Source of the DNA: a virus
DNA: 63,203 bases
Direction: 5' to 3' (one strand)
IMG/VR virus record: IMGVR_UViG_3300036781_000090
Span: 1-63,203 of that record
Part shown: piece by piece, positions 1 to 7,475 of the stretch
Numbering within the stretch: the first letter of the stretch is position 1
Layout of the letters: each line of letters opens with the position of its first letter
Notes under the pieces: generated by a model
The model's database searches: none
What the model was told of the DNA's origin: nothing
The model's input: only the letters and a program-made list of their open reading frames with translations
Made by a program: the position numbers and the translations under genes

Positions 1-127
1 GAAAAGCGAACATAAACCCAACGGAGAACCAACACGATGATACGTGCGACCGTCATCGCGGTAGTCACCGCCGCTGTCTGTATGCTCGGCTTCTCGCCAG
101 CCCAAGCTAAACCAAAGCGTTACCACC
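1..127. repeat. Terminal redundancy, copy 1
   Basis: These bases are identical to 63077-63203, which places the same gene start at both ends. The unique length is therefore about 63,076 bp and the molecule is circular or circularly permuted. An exact 127-base overlap is also what a short-read assembler leaves on a circular contig, so it should not be read as a physical direct terminal repeat without other evidence. Confidence 0.95.
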
Positions 128-567
128 ACATTAATGCGCAACAGGTTAAAGTCGTTCCGATTGATGTAGCCGCAAGACCGGCCTACGAAACGCAAGAGAC
201 GCGCCACTACCCTGCGCCTATGGGCCGTAGGCTAATTGCCCCATCGAACGGGTGGAGCATGGCCGAAGGGGTTATAGGCAGTCGTCCAAGCGGATGCCCA
301 CATGCCTATTGTGGCTGTGGCGCACGACTTTATCTCGGCCTATCGGACGTTCGTCTCAATCTCGCATGGAATTGGACTAAATATTACCACGGATCGACGC
401 CAGTAGCCGTTTGGCGACACCATATAGCGATTATCGAACGTATGACGGGACCACAGACGGCGGTTCTCAGAGACTACAATTCAGGTCGAGGGTTATCCCG
501 GATTCATGAGCGCTCAATACGCGGCGCTCGCATTGTTGGTTCTGTTCATTACGCGAGCAACCCATGA
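37..567 (+). CDS. Secreted NlpC/P60-like Cys-His protein
   Basis: A 176-residue protein with a clear Sec signal peptide (positively charged start, hydrophobic core, AQA cleavage site near residue 24). The mature part has a Cys-rich segment (GCPHAYCGCGARLYLG, about 86-101) and a later RHHIAII motif (about 127-133). This Cys...His order matches NlpC/P60 or CHAP-type papain-fold proteins, and I remember close relatives in Rhizobiales genomes. It probably acts in the periplasm on cell-wall peptides, but catalysis is inference. Its stop overlaps the next start by ATGA. The start is supported by an upstream CGGAGAA ribosome site. It looks like a host-derived accessory gene at the end of the lysis-side unit. 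Confidence 0.75.
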   Translation: MIRATVIAVVTAAVCMLGFSPAQAKPKRYHHINAQQVKVVPIDVAARPAYETQETRHYPAPMGRRLIAPSNGWSMAEGVIGSRPSGCPHAYCGCGARLYLGLSDVRLNLAWNWTKYYHGSTPVAVWRHHIAIIERMTGPQTAVLRDYNSGRGLSRIHERSIRGARIVGSVHYASNP

Positions 568-668
568 AACTCCTAACCGCAATCATTCTCTGCATCGCTC
601 TATCCGGCTGCGTTGATGGACAAACGGGAAAGCTGTTCATCTGCGGCGTTACGGTGACTTGCAAATGA
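564..668 (+). CDS. 34-residue lipoprotein
   Basis: A tiny protein starting MKLLTAIILCIALSGC, a textbook type II signal peptide with lipobox LSGC at residue 16, followed by only 18 residues with two more Cys. It overlaps both neighbours by ATGA, so it is translationally coupled. Its size and lipobox would fit a minimal outer-membrane spanin (Rz1-like) or an accessory entry-exclusion lipoprotein. Neither role can be proven from sequence. Confidence 0.7.
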   Translation: MKLLTAIILCIALSGCVDGQTGKLFICGVTVTCK

Positions 669-793
669 GCGTCATCCAACAAGAAGTAAACTTGGCACCG
701 CTGATTTTCACCGCCTCAGTAGCTCTATTGTTGGGCGGTTTCGTTATTTTTGATGAGGAACTGAAACGGCTGTGGCCGTGGTGGCGGGATTAG
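665..793 (+). CDS. 42-residue single-span membrane protein
   Basis: Starts inside the ATGA overlap with the lipoprotein gene. It has one hydrophobic segment (about residues 11-30, LAPLIFTASVALLLGGFVIF) followed by a short charged, Trp-rich tail ending WPWWRD. It is probably an inner-membrane protein of the lysis or exclusion type. Its last four bases overlap the end of the convergent gene at 790-912. Confidence 0.65.
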   Translation: MSVIQQEVNLAPLIFTASVALLLGGFVIFDEELKRLWPWWRD

Positions 794-912
794 CCGTTGA
801 CGTGAAAGTACATCCGTAGCCCGTCAGCAAAAGCGGTTGGATCAGTGTAAACAACATACCCGATACCAATTAGACATGCCGTTATTAAACCGTATAGCGC
901 CACATTCTGCAT
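790..912 (-). CDS. 40-residue membrane protein
   Basis: Last gene of the long leftward operon. The first 20 residues form a hydrophobic segment (ALYGLITACLIGIGYVVY). A GAGGT ribosome site sits before the ATG. Function unknown. Confidence 0.6.
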   Translation of the reverse strand: MQNVALYGLITACLIGIGYVVYTDPTAFADGLRMYFHVNG

Positions 913-936
913 ATTAACCTCAATGCTTATAAGACA

Positions 937-1188
937 TTAACCACGCGCGTTAGTGGCGCGCGCCTTTAGCAATTCCCGCGCTGTCACCATCCATTGTGGC
1001 AGATGGCCTAGCTTCTTCTCGACTTCATGAGAATCGAACCAGACAACTGCATCGCGCAGAATGTTGTAACCATCCACAATCCGCAACAGAGGATTGTGGA
1101 TGCGCCCCGACTCTGCGCTTTCGGTGGCCCCACAGACCGGGCATGGGTCACTCGTGATAGTCACACCTCCTACGCATTTTCCGTCCAT
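937..1188 (-). CDS. Small protein with a CPVCG knuckle
   Basis: 83 residues, with a single Cys pair (CPVCG, about residues 16-20) near the N terminus, preceded by C5; this could be half of a zinc site. The rest is helical and basic at the C terminus. A strong GGAGAGGAG ribosome site fixes the start. Family not recognised. Confidence 0.65.
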   Translation of the reverse strand: MDGKCVGGVTITSDPCPVCGATESAESGRIHNPLLRIVDGYNILRDAVVWFDSHEVEKKLGHLPQWMVTARELLKARATNARG

Positions 1189-1223
1189 CGTCTCCTCTCC
1201 TATTCCTTTACGCGCGTCAGGCG

Positions 1224-1415
1224 CTATTTGGGCTTTGCGTAGAGCGGTGCTAGTGCCAAGTCGCGACTGACTTCATGGAAGCATCCACAGGGCCATTCGG
1301 CGCAGGTGTCGTCCACTGGCAAATCGTCCCAATCCCAGCACCAATGCTTATGGTTTCCGGTGAGAACCTTGCCGCGCCACTTCATGCAATCTCGAATCCA
1401 ATCTTCCGAGGGCAT
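1224..1415 (-). CDS. Trp/Cys-rich small protein
   Basis: 63 residues starting MPSEDW; this start is preferred to the longer frame because AGGAG lies just upstream of it. It contains HKHWCWDWDD and EWPCGCFHE, so four Cys/His-rich positions could bind zinc. Family not recognised. Confidence 0.6.
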   Translation of the reverse strand: MPSEDWIRDCMKWRGKVLTGNHKHWCWDWDDLPVDDTCAEWPCGCFHEVSRDLALAPLYAKPK

Positions 1416-1449
1416 CGCCGTCTCCTGTCGGTCCAGCATTAACGTGTGC

Positions 1450-1614
1450 TTAGTGAGGCATTCTCATTAGAGCGCCTAACGCGATGTCCATTACACAACC
1501 AATCAGGCCAACGGCCCAAAGCGGCTGCCACTTTGATTTTTCATCCTTTAGCCGCACAACGGCAGACATTATAAAACATCCGAGTGCCATTATAGATAAT
1601 GGGCTAATGTTCAT
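1450..1614 (-). CDS. 54-residue two-span membrane protein
   Basis: Two hydrophobic segments (about residues 3-20 and 31-50) separated by a charged KDEKSKW turn. It is preceded by the recurrent leader AACAAACAAGGATAAAAA. Probably a small inner-membrane protein of unknown role. Confidence 0.65.
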   Translation of the reverse strand: MNISPLSIMALGCFIMSAVVRLKDEKSKWQPLWAVGLIGCVMDIALGALMRMPH

Positions 1615-1649
1615 TTTTTATCCTTGTTTGTTGATCAGTCGTCATCAAT

Positions 1650-1853
1650 TCAGTCGGTGCTAAGGAGTGCTTTTTTGAAAGCGTCCAAGCGCTCTTTCAC
1701 GATGGGCACAACGCGCTGGTTGATCTGGTCAAGCTCAAGAGCGCTTTCGACCGCCTGGATAAGATTGATGCCCTGCGCAAGCGTGTTGTCGAGCGAGTCG
1801 TAAAAGTCATGCTTGATAGCGAAGAGCGGTTTTAGGTCTTTCTTTTTTGCCAT
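1650..1853 (-). CDS. Helical small hypothetical protein
   Basis: 67 residues, starts MAKKKD, predicted mostly helical, no Cys. Family not recognised. It sits in the leftward operon between a membrane protein and a Cys/His protein. Confidence 0.6.
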   Translation of the reverse strand: MAKKKDLKPLFAIKHDFYDSLDNTLAQGINLIQAVESALELDQINQRVVPIVKERLDAFKKALLSTD

Positions 1854-1892
1854 CTCAGATCCCCGTGGCTTTATTGTTCTGTCATGAATAAT

Positions 1893-2072
1893 CTACGCGG
1901 CTACCTTGGCTTTCTCGCGCATCTTCGCTTTGACCATGTCGATATAATGCTCACTGTTTTGCGGCGTCGGCGTTAGGTGAAACGGGTGAGTGCAGGTTTC
2001 GACCTCACCCTCGACTTGAACTGACGGATGAAGATGCGGTTCGGGACTTTCGCAACGCGGGCAGTTGTCCAT
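1893..2072 (-). CDS. Small Cys/His protein
   Basis: 59 residues. CPRC (4-7) is followed by CTHPFH (27-32), a spacing compatible with one zinc site. The C terminus is basic and helical. A GGGAGATTTGAA ribosome site precedes the ATG. Family not recognised. Confidence 0.65.
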   Translation of the reverse strand: MDNCPRCESPEPHLHPSVQVEGEVETCTHPFHLTPTPQNSEHYIDMVKAKMREKAKVAA

Positions 2073-2101
2073 TTCAAATCTCCCTGATTATTGAAGCCGT
2101 G

Positions 2102-2326
2102 TTAGTGTTTGGCGCAGGCTGGGCAGGCCCATCCTTGTTTGACGCGCTTCCAGCCATGCTTTCTTGCGTCACTGCACAAGTCGGTGATCGCAATAGCTAC
2201 GCCCGACTTTGTTCTCCGCATCGAGCCTTGGTTATTTCCGCTCAGGTCAACGCATGCGTGGTCAACTCCATTCGGAGCCAGCCCAGGTACTTTAAGATCG
2301 CAGTGCAATTCTATCCAAAAGCCCAT
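2102..2326 (-). CDS. Zinc-ribbon-like small protein
   Basis: 74 residues that open MGFWIELHCDLK and close GWACPACAKH. The early Cys plus terminal CPAC pair is the pattern of a common family of short phage zinc-ribbon proteins. It probably binds nucleic acid or protein; the role is unknown. Confidence 0.65.
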   Translation of the reverse strand: MGFWIELHCDLKVPGLAPNGVDHACVDLSGNNQGSMRRTKSGVAIAITDLCSDARKHGWKRVKQGWACPACAKH

Positions 2327-2361
2327 CTGCTAAATCCACTCGCGTTGATGATGTCCCGTGA

Positions 2362-2532
2362 CTAAGCTTTTGGCTTCGGTTTGACGTATGGCTTCAACTT
2401 GCGGGCAATGACATTGTCATTCAGCCCGGTGCGGTAGCACCAACCGCAAGGGACGGTTTCGCCACTGCGAACGTAGGTCGTGTCGCAAATCCACCCTTTG
2501 CCGTTGCAGCTTGGGCACTTCGACGACGCCAT
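2362..2532 (-). CDS. DnaJ-type zinc-finger microprotein
   Basis: 56 residues from the ATG that follows GGAG (an in-frame upstream extension is rejected because it lacks a ribosome site). It has CPSCNGKGW (6-14) and CGWCYRTG (29-36), the CxxCxGxG repeats of the DnaJ central domain. Usually a zinc-binding protein-protein module; role in this phage unknown. Confidence 0.7.
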   Translation of the reverse strand: MASSKCPSCNGKGWICDTTYVRSGETVPCGWCYRTGLNDNVIARKLKPYVKPKPKA

Positions 2533-2563
2533 TTTCAAACTCCTGCTGATTATTAACTCGCGC

Positions 2564-2839
2564 TTAATGCGATTTTGAACATGACCCATCACAACCAGTT
2601 TCGCGGATAAGCGCCGTTCTGGCCGTAGCAGCAGCTTTCCATGCCTCATCGGATAAATCGCGGGCGCGCGCTAAGGCTTCTATGATATGAGAAACCTTAT
2701 TACGATCCTCATTATATCGAGCAGCACCCGTTAGATCAGTTAGTATTTCATGTAGATGCCGCGCACCTTCCGTAAGAAGGTTATGCACCCGAAACATTCG
2801 TTCATGCGTTTCTTCTACGCTTCTAAGATTTATGGTCAT
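2564..2839 (-). CDS. Helical hypothetical protein
   Basis: 91 residues, almost entirely amphipathic helix, with a Cys/His tail (GCDGSCSKSH). An AGGTAAG site lies upstream of the ATG. Family not recognised. Confidence 0.6.
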   Translation of the reverse strand: MTINLRSVEETHERMFRVHNLLTEGARHLHEILTDLTGAARYNEDRNKVSHIIEALARARDLSDEAWKAAATARTALIRETGCDGSCSKSH

Positions 2840-2856
2840 TGTTTACTTACCTGTGA

Positions 2857-3258
2857 TTAATCGACATTCCTTGTGCCGAGAACAACCTTCTCTGGCGTGG
2901 CTGTAAACGAAATAATCGCATCGCCGCAACATCCATATGGAGCCCGCCAAAGAGGCGTCTCTGGACCCATTACAAAGTCGCCGCCTTTGTAACCTTCGTA
3001 GGTTTGGCCAAGACTGCCACGACAGATAGCTAGAAGCTCTTTGGCCGAAATAGCGGCTCCATTGGCAAACGAAAGGTCGCTATAATAGCCCCGATAGCTA
3101 TGTGGCTCTCTTGGTGAGCCTCCGTCTGAAAACTCAACAGGACAATCATATTCAAGTTTCTCAAGCTCGGTAATGAGCGAGCCAAGCGTAAGGTGATACC
3201 TTGATCTATCGCGACGTGAAACATCGCTCATAGTGTCGAAGAGTTTTTGAATGTCCAT
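2857..3258 (-). CDS. Conserved-looking phage hypothetical protein
   Basis: 133 residues starting MDIQKLF; the longer in-frame extension upstream has no ribosome site and overlaps the neighbouring gene, while the leader AACAAGAGAATAAAA fits this start. The middle contains SYRGYYSDLSF and KGGDFVMGPETPLW, a pattern I associate with a small family of phage proteins without known function. Two adjacent Cys occur in YGCCGD near the end. Confidence 0.65.
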   Translation of the reverse strand: MDIQKLFDTMSDVSRRDRSRYHLTLGSLITELEKLEYDCPVEFSDGGSPREPHSYRGYYSDLSFANGAAISAKELLAICRGSLGQTYEGYKGGDFVMGPETPLWRAPYGCCGDAIISFTATPEKVVLGTRNVD

Positions 3259-3286
3259 TTTTATTCTCTTGTTCGTTGACTGTGAA

Positions 3287-3796
3287 CTAATGAGCAGCCG
3301 CAAGGCGCTCTTGTGAATGTTTAATCTCAGTTTTCCAGAACTGAGCCATATGTGTCTTATATTGCTGCCCGGGTTCGAGAATTTCACCGCACGCCAGATC
3401 GAAACATTCTTGTGGGTCAATCCCCATGGCCGAGAAGTTAAAGTCCATTAACATTGAGTCGCCATCCCAAACACTTGAATGCAAGTCGGAAGTGATGATT
3501 CTCCATGCCTTATTGGGGATCGCTCTCTCTGCAACAGCGAGGTTAAAGTTTACGAGCCAATGGCAAGCCGAATGCTTCGTGTAGTCCCAAAACGCTGGTT
3601 GGCGTCCGCGCCTCGCCGTGGAATATCTCCAATCACAGCTTTCAAACTCGGTCGGTAAATCTCCGTGCGAGAATTTCTGCCTCCATCGGCCCCAGGTGAA
3701 CCTATTGAAATCGCGCACTAGGATGCCCTGAACATCGTTCCTTTGAACGATGTTCCGTACTATTCTCCAGTTCTTTTGAATGTCGTAGTATTTCAT
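3287..3796 (-). CDS. Conserved phage/host hypothetical protein
   Basis: 169 residues from ATG at 3796, whose start overlaps the previous stop (ATGA). It contains AFWDYTKHSACHWLVNFN and WRIITSDLHSSVWDG, highly conserved-looking blocks that I remember from uncharacterised proteins in many proteobacteria and their phages. Several His/Asp/Trp could form an active site, but no known catalytic motif is evident. Confidence 0.7.
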   Translation of the reverse strand: MKYYDIQKNWRIVRNIVQRNDVQGILVRDFNRFTWGRWRQKFSHGDLPTEFESCDWRYSTARRGRQPAFWDYTKHSACHWLVNFNLAVAERAIPNKAWRIITSDLHSSVWDGDSMLMDFNFSAMGIDPQECFDLACGEILEPGQQYKTHMAQFWKTEIKHSQERLAAAH

Positions 3797-3972
3797 TTGG
3801 GGCTCAAACAACCTTGAACGGCACGGCGCGTATCCAGCGCCATATGTAGCTGACGCTCGACGTAGAACTCTGGACGGCTCAGCAACTTGCCAATGATCCA
3901 AGTATCCTGTTTCTGATCCCACAATTTCAGGATCGCCGCGCGCTCGTCTGACGTGCCTAGACCTATGAGCAT
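3793..3972 (-). CDS. Small HTH-like protein
   Basis: 59 residues, missed by length cut-offs. The segment SDERAAILKLWDQKQDTWIIGKLLSRPEFYVERQ (split here only for description, residues 8-41) reads as a helix-turn-helix of the GcrA/sigma-like kind. AAGGGGATAAA precedes the ATG. It is translationally coupled (ATGA) to the next gene. It is the first gene downstream of the promoter/operator at 4132-4161, a plausible place for a regulator. Confidence 0.6.
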   Translation of the reverse strand: MLIGLGTSDERAAILKLWDQKQDTWIIGKLLSRPEFYVERQLHMALDTRRAVQGCLSPK

Positions 3973-4131
3973 TTTATCCCCTTATAAACTTGGTAGCCAT
4001 CCGGCGTCCGAATCCATATCAGACCTTGCCTCATGGTTTAACCGGTGTACCATGAGTAACCGGACGGCCCGGTTGAGTGACTTGTATGGCTTGCGACCAT
4101 CGCTCCTGTTGTCTCAACCGTTTGTCAGGCG

Positions 4132-4161
4132 ACTATACCGGTTATTTTGACAGCCTGTCAA
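4132..4161 (-). promoter_or_regulatory. Promoter with palindromic operator (site A)
   Basis: TTGACAGCCTGTCAA at 4147-4161 is a perfect 7-1-7 palindrome. On the minus strand its TTGACA forms a -35 box, followed after 18 bases by TATAGT at 4137-4132. It would drive the genes from 3972 leftward. The same palindrome is found at three other promoters. Confidence 0.7.
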
Positions 4162-4514
4162 CCCTTATTTCTGACTATTTCCTGCATCTTTTGCAGGTTA
4201 TGCCGGGCGTCCCAAAGGGCCTTGGCAATGGGCAGCGGATCAATGCCCTTGGATTGCCACCACGCATATTCCCCGCGATTGTGAGCCGCGTCAGGCCCTA
4301 GACGATGCTCGCGGGGGCAAATTGGCAAGCACCACCGATGATCACGACCATTGAGTTTCTTGTATCTAGCATCGCTGAATCTGAGATGGCTTGCCTCGGC
4401 TTGGTCGCCACAAAGCAAACACGGGCATTGGCGAATGTGACGCAGGAATAAGCCAAACTCGTCTGGCTTGCGTTCCTTCTTAGACCGCGATCTGGTCTTT
4501 TCCAGAAACATCAC
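4158..4514 (-). CDS. HNH-like recombination nuclease (DUF968-type)
   Basis: 118 residues with CPCLLCG (about 31-37), ASHLRF, the DHRWCLPICPREHR block and a C-terminal GIDPLPIAKALWDARH. This is the pattern of the DUF968 / phage recombination-nuclease family, a zinc-bound HNH-type fold. It lies directly beside NinB and ERF, so a role in processing recombination intermediates of phage DNA is likely. Coupled by ATGA to the upstream membrane gene. Confidence 0.75.
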   Translation of the reverse strand: MMFLEKTRSRSKKERKPDEFGLFLRHIRQCPCLLCGDQAEASHLRFSDARYKKLNGRDHRWCLPICPREHRLGPDAAHNRGEYAWWQSKGIDPLPIAKALWDARHNLQKMQEIVRNKG

Positions 4515-4888
4515 TTCAGCAGCCAGACCATCGTTAGGCCAAGCGTAAAATAGTGAATTAGCTGATCAAAACCAATCATCACATAGAAATAGTGACGATG
4601 ATTTTCATAAAGCCGAGAGGTAATTCGGCTCGTGATATAATCTGTTACGAAATGGGCAGCGGCATTGATTAGCAACCAGACGCTGAGCATTGGCGTCCAG
4701 TACGGCAACCCAAGTATAATCCCCAATGGGATTGCAGCGCCCATCATGGCGAACGTATAAACTGCAACATGGAGAGAAAGAGCACGGTTTGACTTGCTTT
4801 TATTGAGTGCCATCTTGTCGGATTGTAAAACAAAATCGGCAACCCAATGCGCGAACAATAACCAAATAAGTCCGTAAAAATATTGCAC
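4511..4888 (-). CDS. DUF3307-type membrane protein
   Basis: 125 residues with about four hydrophobic segments. The N-terminal motif LLFAHWVADFVLQSDKMALNK and the later DYITSR...HYFYVMIGFDQLIHY are the signature of the DUF3307 family. Function of the family is unknown to me. It is odd inside a recombination cluster and may be a host-derived or superinfection-related membrane gene. Confidence 0.75.
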   Translation of the reverse strand: MQYFYGLIWLLFAHWVADFVLQSDKMALNKSKSNRALSLHVAVYTFAMMGAAIPLGIILGLPYWTPMLSVWLLINAAAHFVTDYITSRITSRLYENHRHYFYVMIGFDQLIHYFTLGLTMVWLLK

Positions 4889-4918
4889 AGAGTTTTCCTG
4901 TTGTTCGTTGTGGTCTTG

Positions 4919-5308
4919 TTAATGCTTAATCGCATCGTTGAATTGGACGCCATGTTCTGTACCGAAGGCCATCATGATTTCCATAACCGATGTCATTTCT
5001 TCTTTCGATAGGTCCGATGATCGGCGGAGACTTACAAGGCCATTTCCATCCAGGTTCGGCACTGTACGAATCTCTCCCTTCAGAGCATCCAAGAATATTA
5101 GACGCCAATCGTCAGGGGTTAGCTTCTGTCCGTGCCACGGTAACTGCCGCGCAATCTCAGTCAGCATAGCCCAGAAGCGAGAGTTTTGATCGAGCGTCCG
5201 CTTTGCTGCCTTTATCTCAACCCTAGACCCAGAGGGAGCCGCAGCGATAATGCTGGCTGCATTCGCGCGGTCCCCTTTAGAGTTCAAGACTACCGTGTAC
5301 CGGCTCAT
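4919..5308 (-). CDS. ninB: NinB / Orf-type recombination mediator
   Basis: 129 residues matching the NinB (lambda Orf) family: RTLDQNSRFWAMLTEIA (about 37-53), PWHGQKLTPDDWRLIFLDALKGE and a C-terminal MMAFGTEHGVQF. Lambda Orf binds SSB-coated single-stranded DNA and helps load the annealing protein. Here the gene overlaps the ERF gene by four bases, the classic pairing of mediator and annealase. Confidence 0.9.
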   Translation of the reverse strand: MSRYTVVLNSKGDRANAASIIAAAPSGSRVEIKAAKRTLDQNSRFWAMLTEIARQLPWHGQKLTPDDWRLIFLDALKGEIRTVPNLDGNGLVSLRRSSDLSKEEMTSVMEIMMAFGTEHGVQFNDAIKH

Positions 5309-6159
5309 TTTTTAATGGACTTCAGGTGGGTGAGTTGTCCCCGATATACGTCCCGAAGAAACTCCTGCCAATCATAAGGAAGTGTGGCAACGCGGTTGGC
5401 GTTGGTGTCACCCCAGGTTTTAAGCGCGGCCTCGGTCACTATGGCCCTGATTTCTGACTGCATTGCTGCAAATTCTGGCTTCGCCATTGCCTTGGACAAA
5501 CGAGTTACTTCAGGATCGCCAAGAGGGATATTGTTGATTGGGTTGCCCTGCTCGTCCTGCTCGATAGGCTCGATAACGTCAGACGGCTCCGTGACGTGCG
5601 GGTTCTGTCTCTTGCCCTTGCGGGCGTCATCATCGGCGGCTGCGGAAAGCCCAAGGGCGGCTTTGAGGGTATAACGCTGCAAATACGTGATGGTTGACCC
5701 TACGGCCTGAATTTTGTTCTTGCTCCCGCTCACGTCATGAGCACCAGTCAGGCTGTTTTCCTCGGCGTGGCCGTCGCGGTGGGAGATAATGCAGGTAACC
5801 GTTACGGTCGTATTGTCCGATAGAGTACGGAAACGATAGGATAGGCCAACTGATGCTAGAATAGGGTCAATCGTGCGAGAGATTTCAGCCAAATCCTCAT
5901 GAGAGTAATTGGTGTTCCCGTAATTGACCTGACGATTCTTGAATATAACCGGGATTGAGGCTTTGGCGCTCGCCATAGCATTATCAAATGACTTGCGAGC
6001 TTCGTTCTTTTCAAACCGTTCTTGAAGCGTCATAAGCCTCTCAGCAAGCTCAATATTGCCATTGGCAACCGCCTGATTAAGCAAGCTCATTGGCGTGATG
6101 GCCGTGCTAGCGGCTGGCGGGATAACCTGGATTTCCTGTTTCTCTGCGGCGTTGCTCAT
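5305..6159 (-). CDS. erf: ERF family single-strand annealing protein
   Basis: 284 residues from the ATG preceded by AGGA. The core (about 45-190) holds FDNAMASAKASIPVIFKNR, YSHEDLAEISRTIDPILASVGLS and GSTITYLQRYTLKAALGLS, the ERF superfamily signature of P22 Erf. It would coat and anneal single-stranded phage DNA for recombination and concatemer formation in the cytoplasm. The C-terminal third is variable, as in relatives. It is coupled to NinB downstream. Confidence 0.93.
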   Translation of the reverse strand: MSNAAEKQEIQVIPPAASTAITPMSLLNQAVANGNIELAERLMTLQERFEKNEARKSFDNAMASAKASIPVIFKNRQVNYGNTNYSHEDLAEISRTIDPILASVGLSYRFRTLSDNTTVTVTCIISHRDGHAEENSLTGAHDVSGSKNKIQAVGSTITYLQRYTLKAALGLSAAADDDARKGKRQNPHVTEPSDVIEPIEQDEQGNPINNIPLGDPEVTRLSKAMAKPEFAAMQSEIRAIVTEAALKTWGDTNANRVATLPYDWQEFLRDVYRGQLTHLKSIKK

Positions 6160-6161
6160 GT

Positions 6162-6422
6162 TCAATTCCTGTGTTTCTTGATTTGCTCTTGCGCAATCCT
6201 GACAACCAGAAGCGCGGCGGCTAGAGTGGTTGCGGCATTCTTTAGCGCCTCGTCTATTTCGGTGTCATAGATCGGCGTATCGGCCAGAATTTGCATGTAG
6301 TGCTGCAAATCGGCAGCATTCTTAGTCATCTTGTTGGTATGCAGTTCGATGCCATCCAGTGCGATAGATCGCAGATTGTTGTCTGGAAAGGCGACAAATA
6401 CCGGAATTTCTGTATCAGCCAT
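6162..6422 (-). CDS. Hypothetical protein upstream of ERF
   Basis: 86 residues from MADTEIP; AGGAGG lies just upstream of this ATG. Acidic N-terminal half, helical Ala-rich C-terminal half. It could be an ERF accessory factor by position only. Confidence 0.6.
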   Translation of the reverse strand: MADTEIPVFVAFPDNNLRSIALDGIELHTNKMTKNAADLQHYMQILADTPIYDTEIDEALKNAATTLAAALLVVRIAQEQIKKHRN

Positions 6423-6423
6423 T

Positions 6424-6582
6424 TCAGCCTCCTGACTTTGGTTCTTCACCTGACCCACCACAACGGTCACAGGTTATCCGGCCACCGTTGGCATAGACAT
6501 ACCTACCCCATCCACCGCAGCGTCTACAGGCGAGCTTAAAATAATCCGACTTTGGTACTTCTTTGATGGTCTTAACCGCCAT
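6424..6582 (-). CDS. DnaJ-type zinc-finger microprotein
   Basis: 52 residues starting MAVKTIKE after TTTAGGAGC. It has CRRCGGWGRY (about 19-28) and CDRCGGSGEEP, two CxxCGGxG knuckles forming one zinc site. It resembles the gene at 2362-2532 in type. Probably a zinc-binding adaptor of unknown role. Confidence 0.7.
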   Translation of the reverse strand: MAVKTIKEVPKSDYFKLACRRCGGWGRYVYANGGRITCDRCGGSGEEPKSGG

Positions 6583-6604
6583 TGTGCTTGCTCCTAAATT
6601 TACT

Positions 6605-6646
6605 GCCCGGACGGGTTCGGAATGGGGGTAACAAACCCATCCGGGC
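6605..6646. other. Long intergenic hairpin
   Basis: GCCCGGACGGGTT (6605-6617) pairs with AACCCATCCGGGC (6634-6646) with one mismatch, loop 16 bases. It lies between two leftward genes, before the ribosome site of the gene at 6582. It has no U-tract, so it is more likely an mRNA processing or attenuation structure than a terminator. Confidence 0.55.
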
Positions 6647-6698
6647 TTCGCTGCGGCACCGTGGCGGGTGCGCTGCAAACTTGTGCGCATTGAAACTG

Positions 6699-6881
6699 TT
6701 AATGCTGTGGCGGATCAGGCAAAGGCATCCAGTGTGTCGGAGGGGCCTCTTTGGTAAACGACCAACTATGAGTTGGGTCACACCAATCTAGATTGTGCCA
6801 AAGTACGTGATGTACTCCATCGCGATAGACAAGAATTTCGGTACCATCCTTGGGCGCAGATTCAATAGATTGCCAACTCAT
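6699..6881 (-). CDS. DUF551-type protein
   Basis: 60 residues: MSWQSIESAPKDGTEILVY at the start and THWMPLPDPP at the end are hallmarks of DUF551-like phage proteins of unknown function. The start overlaps the preceding stop by ATGA. Confidence 0.75.
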   Translation of the reverse strand: MSWQSIESAPKDGTEILVYRDGVHHVLWHNLDWCDPTHSWSFTKEAPPTHWMPLPDPPQH

Positions 6882-7039
6882 TTCGCCTTCTCCCGCTTCC
6901 GTTCCTCTTTCATTTCGGCCTTGATCTGCATGGTCCGCACCTTGGACAACTTGTTCACGAGAATGGCCGTCGATTGCCGGTTATCGACCTTGATAAGGAT
7001 TGCGCCCTTGATGTCAGCTATTTTTGCTTCGTAATCCAT
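6878..7039 (-). CDS. Small basic helical protein
   Basis: 53 residues from MDYEAKIADIKG, ending in a Lys/Glu/Arg-rich helix. The ATG lies immediately after the stop of the upstream gene, so reinitiation is likely. Family not recognised. Confidence 0.6.
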   Translation of the reverse strand: MDYEAKIADIKGAILIKVDNRQSTAILVNKLSKVRTMQIKAEMKEERKREKAK

Positions 7040-7040
7040 T

Positions 7041-7442
7041 TTATGCAGCTTTCTCAATCGCAAATGCCGGGAGCTTTTCCTTGAGCTTTGTAAGAGCCTC
7101 AGGAATGTTAAGGCGGGACTTATCACCATCAATTGCTGCGGTGATATCTCTTTCAGATAGGATACCCATTTGACAGGCGCGCATAACGCCCATCATTTTG
7201 TTAATGTCTTGGCCGCAAACATCTTTGTAGAACATCCAAATGCGCGGGCCATAGCAATCTAGATTATCAAGAGAAAATATTGGACCCATCGCACCTAATG
7301 CGCTGTCTGGATCGATCTTCTCGGCATTGGCAAAAAGCTGGGCCAAAACGCTGGCGGCACCAGGATTTCCCTCGGAAAAATCTACAAGAATTTCCATTGG
7401 GCTGATCGAAAGAGATTTAATTCGCGGCTTATTGTAGCTCAT
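7041..7442 (-). CDS. Phage hypothetical protein
   Basis: 133 residues with SEGNPGAASVLAQLF and GPRIWMFYKDVCGQD, blocks I associate with a conserved phage protein of unknown function. The leader ATGGGAAGTTAA lies upstream of the ATG. Soluble and globular in composition. Confidence 0.65.
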   Translation of the reverse strand: MSYNKPRIKSLSISPMEILVDFSEGNPGAASVLAQLFANAEKIDPDSALGAMGPIFSLDNLDCYGPRIWMFYKDVCGQDINKMMGVMRACQMGILSERDITAAIDGDKSRLNIPEALTKLKEKLPAFAIEKAA

Positions 7443-7475
7443 TTAACTTCCCATTTGTTGGTGATTGATCCGCAG

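Noticed and set aside
1-127. Physical direct terminal repeat
   Set aside because: 127 bases is a typical assembly overlap; nothing else in the sequence marks these positions as packaging ends.
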